Below are positions 55,789 through 64,000 of a stretch of 64,000 bases of DNA, in pieces. The stretch spans positions 62,001 to 126,000 of the forward strand of contig NZ_AUFN01000010.1 of the NCBI RefSeq assembly GCF_000426525.1, written 5' to 3'. This DNA is from Nocardioides alkalitolerans DSM 16699. Its GTDB lineage: Bacteria > Actinomycetota > Actinomycetes > Propionibacteriales > Nocardioidaceae. The position numbers were made by a program, and so were the translations under genes. Every line of letters begins with the position of its first letter. The stretch's first letter is position 1. The notes beneath the pieces were generated by a model that was not told the DNA's origin, did not search any database, and worked only from the letters and a program-made list of their open reading frames with translations.

Positions 55789-56961
55789 ATGAGCACCACC
55801 TCCCCCGCAGGCCCGCCGCGCCCGAGCGTCGAGCAGGTCATGACCGCTCTCGCCGGCGTGAACGACCCCGAGATCAAGCGCCCCATCACCGAGCTCGGCA
55901 TGGTCGACGAGGTCGTCGTCGGTGACGACGGCCGGGTCGACGTCAGGGTCCTGCTGACCGTCGCCGGCTGCCCGCTGAAGGACACGATCAACAACGACGT
56001 CACCGCCGCCGTCACGCGGCTCGACGGCGTCACCGGTGTCGACATCGACCTCGGCGTGATGACCGCCGAGCAGCGCGCCGGGCTCAAGGAGATCCTCAAC
56101 GGCGGCCAGGCGCAGCGCGAGATCCCCTTCGCGCAGCCCGGCTCCCTCACCCGCGTCTTCGCGATCGCGAGCGGCAAGGGCGGTGTCGGCAAGTCGTCCG
56201 TCACCGTCAACCTGGCCCTCGCCATGGCGAAGGAGGGCCTCAAGGTCGGCGTCGTCGACGCCGACATCTACGGCCACTCCGTGCCCGCGATGATGGGGGT
56301 CGCGGACGCGCGTCCCACCCAGGTCGACGACCTGATCATGCCCGTGCCGACCGCCTCCGGCGTCTCCGTCATCTCGATCGGCATGCTGAAGCCGCGCCGC
56401 GACCAGGTCGTCGCGTGGCGCGGCCCGATGCTCGACCGGGCGCTCGTGCAGATGCTCTCCGACGTCTTCTGGGGCGACCTGGACGTCCTGCTCCTCGACC
56501 TGCCGCCCGGCACGGGCGACGTGGCCATCTCGCTCGGCCAGCACCTGCCGAGCGCCGAGGTCGTCGTGGTCACCACGCCACAGGAGGCCGCCGCCGAGGT
56601 CGCCGAGCGCGCCGGCACGATGGCCTCGATGATGCACCAGCGCGTCGTGGGCGTCGTCGAGAACATGAGCTACTTCGTCAGCCCCGAGTCGGGGGCGCAC
56701 CTCGAGCTCTTCGGCAGCGGCGGTGGCGACCGCGTCGCGGCCACGCTCTCCGAGCGCTTCGGGTACGACGTGCGCGTCGTCGGGCGCATCCCGCTCGACC
56801 CCGCGCTGCGGGAGGGCGGCGACGTCGGCAAGCCGATCGTCGAGGCCGACCCGACCGCCCCGGCCGCGCTCGAGCTGACCTCGATCGCCCGGACGCTCAC
56901 CGGCCGGGGCCGCGGCCTCGCGGGCATGCAGCTCGGCCTGACGCCGACCGCGAAGTTCTGA
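55789..56961 (+). CDS. mrp: Mrp/ApbC-type P-loop ATPase (Fe-S carrier family)
   Basis: 390 aa. N-terminal MIP18/DUF59 domain (ALAGVNDPEIKRPITELGMV, TVAGCPLKDTI), then the ATPase with IASGKGGVGKSSVTVNLALA (Lys130), VVDADIYGHSVPAMMG and LLDLPPGTGDVAISLGQ. The Mrp CxxC after VENMSYFV is absent: the sequence is SPESG. The only Cys left in the protein is in the first domain. So cluster binding, if any, must differ from ApbC of Salmonella. tatB begins 3 nt later. Confidence 0.94.
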   Translation: MSTTSPAGPPRPSVEQVMTALAGVNDPEIKRPITELGMVDEVVVGDDGRVDVRVLLTVAGCPLKDTINNDVTAAVTRLDGVTGVDIDLGVMTAEQRAGLKEILNGGQAQREIPFAQPGSLTRVFAIASGKGGVGKSSVTVNLALAMAKEGLKVGVVDADIYGHSVPAMMGVADARPTQVDDLIMPVPTASGVSVISIGMLKPRRDQVVAWRGPMLDRALVQMLSDVFWGDLDVLLLDLPPGTGDVAISLGQHLPSAEVVVVTTPQEAAAEVAERAGTMASMMHQRVVGVVENMSYFVSPESGAHLELFGSGGGDRVAATLSERFGYDVRVVGRIPLDPALREGGDVGKPIVEADPTAPAALELTSIARTLTGRGRGLAGMQLGLTPTAKF

Positions 56962-56964
56962 CGC

Positions 56965-57291
56965 GTGTTCGGCATCGGTCTGGCCGAGCTCGGCCTCCTC
57001 GCGCTCGTCGCCATGGTCGTGCTCGGACCGGACCGGTTGCCGGAGGTCGCCAAGCAGGCCGGCCAGATGCTGCGCCAGGTCCGGCGGATGGCGACGAACG
57101 CCCGTGACGACCTCCGCGAGGAGCTGGGCCCGGACTACGCCGATCTCGAGCTGCGCGACCTCGACCCCCGGGTGATCGTGCGCAAGCACATCATGGAGGC
57201 CATGGCCGACGAGGCCGACGAGCCCGTGCGCTCCGGTCTCCGGCCGCTCGAGCCGGGCGAGCTCCCGCCGTACGACCCCGAGGCCACCTGA
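56965..57291 (+). CDS. tatB: Sec-independent protein translocase TatB
   Basis: 108 aa from a GTG. Short N-terminal helix MFGIGLAELGLLALVAMVVL, Gly-Pro hinge (GPDRLPEV), an amphipathic helix (AKQAGQMLRQVRRMATNARD) and a charged tail. TatB is the receptor of the twin-arginine export complex with TatA and TatC, which are not in the window. Directly behind mrp, a usual actinobacterial order. Confidence 0.93.
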   Translation: MFGIGLAELGLLALVAMVVLGPDRLPEVAKQAGQMLRQVRRMATNARDDLREELGPDYADLELRDLDPRVIVRKHIMEAMADEADEPVRSGLRPLEPGELPPYDPEAT

Positions 57292-57306
57292 GGCACGCCG
57301 GCCGCC

Positions 57307-57870
57307 TCACGCCTCGGCGTGGGGCTCGCTCTGCACCGCGGCGACGGCGGCGAGCGCGACGAGCAGCACGCGGGGCGCCGTCCCCCGCTCCCGCTCCCCG
57401 ACCCTGACCTCCAGGAAGTCCGACCCCACCCGCACGACCACCGCGTGGTGACGCGCCCCGGTGACGAGGTGGAGCACGCAGGGCACGGCGGCATCGGCCA
57501 GCCGCCGCAGCGCCGTCGCCACGCCGAGCCGCTGCACGGGTGACCAGGCGGCCTCCGGGCGGGAACGCTCGGAGGCACCCCGCACCACGTCGAGCGCCTC
57601 CGTGCGCAGCACCCAGTCGCTGCCGCGGGCCTCCACGAGGCACCAGCCCTCCCCCACGCGCCGCAGCGCCCCGGACACGGGACCGACGCCTCGGACGTCG
57701 AGGACGACCTCGGCGTCCACCGAGGCCATCAGGCGGCTCGCCAGCGTCACGCTGCGGTACTCCGCGCGGCTGCGGTCCGCGACCTCCCACGAGCGCTCGA
57801 CGTCGTACGCCGCCGTGGCCTGCTGCTCGAGGTCGTCGAACAGTGCGAAGAGCTGCTCCTCCCAGGACAT
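57307..57870 (-). CDS. Conserved hypothetical protein
   Basis: 187 aa, soluble. Starts MSWEEQLFALFDDLEQQATA; contains VDAEVVLDVRGVGPVSGALR and GEGWCLVEARGSDWVLRTEA, repeated beta-rich stretches suggesting an SH3-like or barrel fold. I do not recognise a named family; it resembles conserved actinobacterial proteins encoded near the LysM/Rv3235 genes. CAGGGT lies 6 nt before the ATG. Divergent from the LysM gene. Confidence 0.8.
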   Translation of the reverse strand: MSWEEQLFALFDDLEQQATAAYDVERSWEVADRSRAEYRSVTLASRLMASVDAEVVLDVRGVGPVSGALRRVGEGWCLVEARGSDWVLRTEALDVVRGASERSRPEAAWSPVQRLGVATALRRLADAAVPCVLHLVTGARHHAVVVRVGSDFLEVRVGERERGTAPRVLLVALAAVAAVQSEPHAEA

Positions 57871-57919
57871 GACCCGACCCTGGCATCCCGATCGGCGTCG
57901 ATCAACTGTGGAGAAACCT

Positions 57920-57949
57920 TTGACATCGATCTCAAACGTGCGTTGAGAT
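57920..57949 (+). promoter_or_regulatory. Consensus-like promoter with operator-like palindrome (LysM gene)
   Basis: TTGACA at 57920-57925, spacer 18, TGAGAT at 57944-57949. ATCTCAA (57929-57935) and TTGAGAT (57943-57949) are perfect inverted arms around 7 nt, covering the spacer and -10. Confidence 0.6.
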
Positions 57950-57982
57950 AAGCAAACAGACGCAAACGCAAAGGTTCTCGGG

Positions 57983-58810
57983 ATGACTCACCTCAGCGCT
58001 GCGGCACCACCACGGGCCCTGCTCGTCTGGTGCCTCCTCACCGCCGCCACGGCCACCGTCGTGGCCCTGGCCGTCGCGGCCGTCCACGACGCGCTCGCCG
58101 GCCTGCTCGCCGCAGGCCCCGCACCGGCGTTCGACGACCTCCTCGTCGGCGCCTGTGCCGCGGTCGCCCTGGTGGCGGCACCCTGGTGCTGGATCGTGAC
58201 CACCGTCCTCGTGCTCGACGCGGTGCGTGGTCGCGACCGGACGCCGCCGGGGTGCCCCGCCGCACTGCGACGCTGGGTGCTGGCCGCCTGCGGCGTCGCG
58301 ATCCTGTCGGCGTCCGCCGTGCCCGCGACCGCGTCCTCCGGCACGCCGGTCGGGCTCGCGCCGGGCGGCTCCGGAGACGCCGGCCGGTCCGTCGTCGCCA
58401 CCGCCGCCGTCGATCGGCGGGACGCGGCGCCCGTCCTCGACGCCCTCCCCGGCGCCCTCGGCGGCGCCGCCCGCGGTGTCGACGGCGCCCCCGACACCGA
58501 CGACCTGGCCGACCTGCTCGACGGCCTCCCCCTGCCCGACCGGCCCGGGACGGACGGCCCGGCGGCGGTGCCCCCGGCGGCGGCGCCGACCGAGACGTCG
58601 GGGACGGCGGCCCACCACGTGGTGCGCGCCGGCGACACCCTCTGGGCCGTCGCGGCGGCAGGTCTGCCCCGCGACGCCGCCGCGGCGGACGTGCTCGCCG
58701 CGACGCGACGCCTGCACGCGCTCAACCGGGACGTCGTCGGCGACGACCCGGACCTCGTCCTCCCCGGTCAGCGCCTGCGCCTGGCCGCACCGCCCGTCCC
58801 GGGCGCCTGA
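57983..58810 (+). CDS. LysM-domain membrane protein
   Basis: 275 aa. Two or three N-terminal helices (LVWCLLTAATATVVALAVAA; WCWIVTTVLVLDAV; LAACGVAILSASAVP), an Ala/Pro/Asp-rich linker, then a C-terminal LysM domain: HHVVRAGDTLWAVAAAGLPR and DLVLPGQRLRL. LysM binds peptidoglycan, so it acts at the cell wall. AAAGG lies 8 nt before the ATG. The promoter is among the best in the window and the region the most AT-rich. The Rv3235-like gene follows after 40 nt. Confidence 0.9.
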   Translation: MTHLSAAAPPRALLVWCLLTAATATVVALAVAAVHDALAGLLAAGPAPAFDDLLVGACAAVALVAAPWCWIVTTVLVLDAVRGRDRTPPGCPAALRRWVLAACGVAILSASAVPATASSGTPVGLAPGGSGDAGRSVVATAAVDRRDAAPVLDALPGALGGAARGVDGAPDTDDLADLLDGLPLPDRPGTDGPAAVPPAAAPTETSGTAAHHVVRAGDTLWAVAAAGLPRDAAAADVLAATRRLHALNRDVVGDDPDLVLPGQRLRLAAPPVPGA

Positions 58811-58850
58811 CCGGGCGCCCACCCCCACCCACCCACCCCGAGGAGCTCCG

Positions 58851-59426
58851 ATGACCACCCACCACGGCACCGTCGCCCCGCTCGTCGCCCCGACCGGTCG
58901 GGGGCGGGCGTCGACCCGCCCGACCGCGCCGCTGCGCACGACCGTCCAGGGCACGCTCGCCCTCGACCTCACGCCCGACCTGGACCCGCCGACCGCACCG
59001 CGTCGGCGACGCCTCCTGCAGGCGGTCGCCACGCCGACGCAGACCCCGCCCCCGGACCTCCCGGCGAGCGACGTCGCCGCACGCGAGGCGGTCGAGCACT
59101 GGGCGCACCGCTACTGCCAGGCCGCCGTCGAGATCGCCGGCGGCGACCGACCCGTGACGCAGCTGCTGCGCTGGACGGCGCCGCGGGTCTACACAGACCT
59201 CGCGCGTCGCGCCCAGCTCGTGGCGCAGGCCGGGGTCCGCGGCGGCGTCACCCGCAGCCGCACCCTCGTGCGTCCGCAGGTGCGCAGCGTGCGGACCTGC
59301 CTCGTGGCCGACGACGTCGCCGAGGTCGGGGCGCACGTGCGATACGGGGAGCGCTCCCGCGCCGTCGCCGCCCGCTTCGAGCGTCGCGGGGAGCACTGGC
59401 TCTGCACCGCGCTCGAGTTCGCCTGA
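58851..59426 (+). CDS. Rv3235-family protein
   Basis: 191 aa. A disordered N-terminal third, then VAAREAVEHWAHRYCQAAVE, TQLLRWTAPRVYTDLARRAQ and VGAHVRYGERSRAVAARFER ...HWLCTALEF, the pattern of the Rv3235 family, which is encoded next to secA in actinobacteria. Function unknown. GAGGAG before the ATG. Confidence 0.88.
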   Translation: MTTHHGTVAPLVAPTGRGRASTRPTAPLRTTVQGTLALDLTPDLDPPTAPRRRRLLQAVATPTQTPPPDLPASDVAAREAVEHWAHRYCQAAVEIAGGDRPVTQLLRWTAPRVYTDLARRAQLVAQAGVRGGVTRSRTLVRPQVRSVRTCLVADDVAEVGAHVRYGERSRAVAARFERRGEHWLCTALEFA

Positions 59427-59435
59427 GACAGCAGC

Positions 59436-59475
59436 ACGGCGCCCGCACCGACCCCGAGGTCGGTGCGGACGCCGT
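59436..59475. terminator. Bidirectional hairpin terminator
   Basis: ACGGCG, one mismatch, then CCGCACCGACC pair with the opposite arm: 17 bp in all, loop CCGA. Lies between the Rv3235-like gene and convergent secA. Confidence 0.85.
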
Positions 59476-59499
59476 ACGCACGGCCGAGTCGGCCGAAGG

Positions 59500-62352
<2,853 letters not shown>

Positions 62353-62511
62353 GGATGGAACTCCTGGGTCAGGTCGGTGTGTCGGTGCTTCGGGGCGCGC
62401 CGAGGGGGCCCCGCACGCGCGTCGACCGTCGCTGGCACGACGGACGCATCGGTCATGCTACCCACGCTCCCCAGACATCGCCGCCCCGCCCGGCGGGGTG
62501 AGGGCGACGGG

Positions 62512-63756
62512 TCAGCGGGTGGGCACGTACGACGACAGCTCGGCCGCCAGCCCGGGGGCCAGGTCGCCCCGCCCGACGACCTCGGCGGCCGCCAGGCCCA
62601 GCCAGGCGGCGAGCCGGGCCAGCTCGGCGGCCAGCTCGGCGGCGGTGTCCGGCGGCGCGCCCGGCTCGGCGTACGCCGCCTGCACCACGAGGCGCCCGGC
62701 TCCCCCGTCGGCCTTGCGGTCCGCCTTGAGGTCGACCCGCCCGACGATCCGGTCGCCCAGCAGGAACGGCAGCACGTAGTACCCGTGGGTGCGCAGGTGG
62801 GCCGGCACGTAGATCTCGATGCGGTAGTGGAGGTCGAAGAGCCGGAGCGTGCGCTCGCGCTCCCACACGACCGGGTCGAACGGGCTCAGCAGCGCGCGGG
62901 CGTCGACGCGCCGCGGCCGGGCGGCGTCGACGTGGAGGTAGGCGGGCCGGTCCCAGCCCTCGATCCGGGCGGGCAGCAGCTCCCCCGAGTCGACGAGGTC
63001 GAGCACCGCCTGGTCGGCCACGGGCCCGCGCAGGCGGTAGTAGTCCTTGAAGCAGCCGGCGGTCCCGACCCCGTGGCTGCGGGCGGCACGCCGCACCAGC
63101 TCCCGCGCGGCATCGGCGTGGGAGAGCGCCGGGCGCGCGAGCACCTCCTCGGGGATCACCCGCTCGGGCAGGTCGTAGAGGCGCTCGAACGCGCTGTTGC
63201 GGCCGGCGACGGCCAGGTCGCCGACCAGGAAGAGGTGCTCGAGGGCGCGCTTGGTCTCCGACCAGTTCCAGCCCCAGTGGTCCTTCTTGCGGGGCAGTCC
63301 GGCGTCGAGGTCGCGCGGCGTCGCTGCGCCGCCCTCGGTGACCTCGGCCAGCACGGAGGCCACCAGCTCCGGTTTCTCGGCCGCGATGCCCTCGTCGCTC
63401 CGCTGCGCCCGGACGGACTCCATCCGGAAGCGCATGACGGGCCACAGGTCGACGGGCATGTACGCCGCCACGTGGGCCCAGTACTCGACGACGCGACGGG
63501 GCGGGGTGGAGCTCGCCCGGCGCAGCAGGTCGACGTCGTACGGACCCATGCGGGAGTAGAGCGGCATGAAGTGGGCGCGCTGCAGCACGTTGACGGAGTC
63601 GATCTGCAGCACCCCGGTGCGGGCGAGCGCGCGGTCGAACGTGCGCATCGTGGGCGCGGCGTGCTCCGGGTCGCGGAACCCCTGCGCCGCCAGTGCGACC
63701 CGTCGCGCCTGCGCCTGGGAGAGAGGCAGCGGCCGGGGGCCGGGGGTCACGGTCAC
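62512..63756 (-). CDS. Winged-helix DNA glycosylase of the YcaQ/AlkX family
   Basis: 414 aa HTH_42 family. Seen: [116 protein letters not shown]. YcaQ of E. coli and AlkX unhook interstrand DNA crosslinks. The GTG at 63756 overlaps the LuxR stop as GTGA; a second GTG two codons on is possible. Confidence 0.92.
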   Translation of the reverse strand: MTVTPGPRPLPLSQAQARRVALAAQGFRDPEHAAPTMRTFDRALARTGVLQIDSVNVLQRAHFMPLYSRMGPYDVDLLRRASSTPPRRVVEYWAHVAAYMPVDLWPVMRFRMESVRAQRSDEGIAAEKPELVASVLAEVTEGGAATPRDLDAGLPRKKDHWGWNWSETKRALEHLFLVGDLAVAGRNSAFERLYDLPERVIPEEVLARPALSHADAARELVRRAARSHGVGTAGCFKDYYRLRGPVADQAVLDLVDSGELLPARIEGWDRPAYLHVDAARPRRVDARALLSPFDPVVWERERTLRLFDLHYRIEIYVPAHLRTHGYYVLPFLLGDRIVGRVDLKADRKADGGAGRLVVQAAYAEPGAPPDTAAELAAELARLAAWLGLAAAEVVGRGDLAPGLAAELSSYVPTR

Positions 63757-64000
63757 GGCGGGTCGAGGAGCTTCGCCCGCACGGCGTACATGACGGCCTC
63801 CATGCGGGAGTGCAGCTGGAGCTTCTCGAGGATGTTGCGCACGTGGTTCTTCACGGTGTTCTCCGAGATGAACAGGCGCTTCGCGATCTCGCGGTTGTTG
63901 ATGCCGGTGGCGACGAGGCGGAGGACCTCGAGCTCGCGCTCGGTGAGCCGGAGCCCCGGCACGCTGGCCTTCTCGACCTGCGACATCTGCTTGAACTCGT
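63753..64000 (-). CDS. LuxR-type transcriptional regulator (partial, C-terminal HTH)
   Basis: The frame is open from the right edge ([16 protein letters not shown]) to a stop at 63753, so 82 codons of the C-terminal part are visible. The HTH is [60 protein letters not shown]. An ATG at 63986 is internal to the frame and probably not the start: such HTH modules belong to longer regulators. Its N-terminal domain is outside the window. It overlaps the YcaQ-like gene as GTGA. Confidence 0.85.
   Translation of the reverse strand, partial: EFKQMSQVEKASVPGLRLTERELEVLRLVATGINNREIAKRLFISENTVKNHVRNILEKLQLHSRMEAVMYAVRAKLLDPP

Overview
The window is chromosomal DNA of a very GC-rich actinobacterium, most likely a Nocardioides-like member of the Nocardioidaceae (Propionibacteriales). 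The pointers are strong third-position G/C, frequent GTG starts, families almost confined to Actinobacteria (SepH/DUF3071, DUF3710, DUF3093, DUF4193, DUF4235, DUF5302, DUF6167, Rv3235-like, LprG/P55), an F420-type LLM oxidoreductase and a ferrochelatase with a Cys-rich tail. I see no phage, insertion sequence, CRISPR array, tRNA or rRNA. Gene order is that of a conserved housekeeping region.

Layout. (1) 1-16035, all on the minus strand: dut - DUF3710 - OB-fold - DUF3159 - rarA - membrane protein - DUF6167 - alaS - ruvX - mltG - aroE - A24 prepilin peptidase - aroC - aroK - aroB - aroQ - efp - nusB - partial MinD/ParA-like ATPase. Many neighbours overlap by GTGA, TGATG or 8 nt, so translational coupling is likely. 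It joins shikimate synthesis, translation (AlaS, EF-P), rRNA antitermination (NusB) and repair. (2) 16.1-29.8 kb, mixed orientation: small actinobacterial proteins, inositol-monophosphatase-like enzyme, ferrochelatase, MFS transporter, VAO-type lactone/alditol oxidase, TRIC/UPF0126 channel, SepH, a two-SDR acyl-CoA-reductase-type protein, flavoprotein, thymidine kinase, LLM enzyme, DHFR-like protein. (3) 29.9-32.8 kb: a response regulator - histidine kinase - PepSY protein module with near-identical TTCAG-repeat promoters. (4) 32.9-46.0 kb: phosphodiesterase/DUF5998, a GNAT + acyl-CoA-synthetase fusion, topoisomerase IV parC, lprG-P55 export pair, carbonic anhydrase, then parE on the other strand. 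(5) 46.4-53.8 kb: DUF7455, DUF456, the principal sigma factor, DUF5302, two tandem Ser/Thr kinases, acyl-CoA dehydrogenase. (6) 53.9-64.0 kb: PRC/MgtE_N/CBS protein - DUF1003 - Mrp - TatB, a LysM protein with an Rv3235-like protein, SecA, a YcaQ-like DNA glycosylase and the C-terminal part of a LuxR-type regulator.

The most interesting signals are small. parE has no in-frame ATG, GTG or TTG in front of its conserved N-terminus and appears to start at an ATC codon behind an ideal AGGAG. The response-regulator and PepSY promoters align base for base around direct TTCAG repeats. A 9-bp tandem repeat at the regulator/kinase junction offers a ladder of GTG starts. At least a dozen genes have a TAnnnT box 6-8 nt before the start codon, the mark of leaderless mRNA, and in three cases the box contains the TAG stop of the gene before. 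The LysM gene has a consensus-like promoter with an operator-like palindrome. CGTACG recurs in coding DNA and in four 3'-3' intergenic gaps. I find no previously undescribed multi-gene defence or mobile system here.
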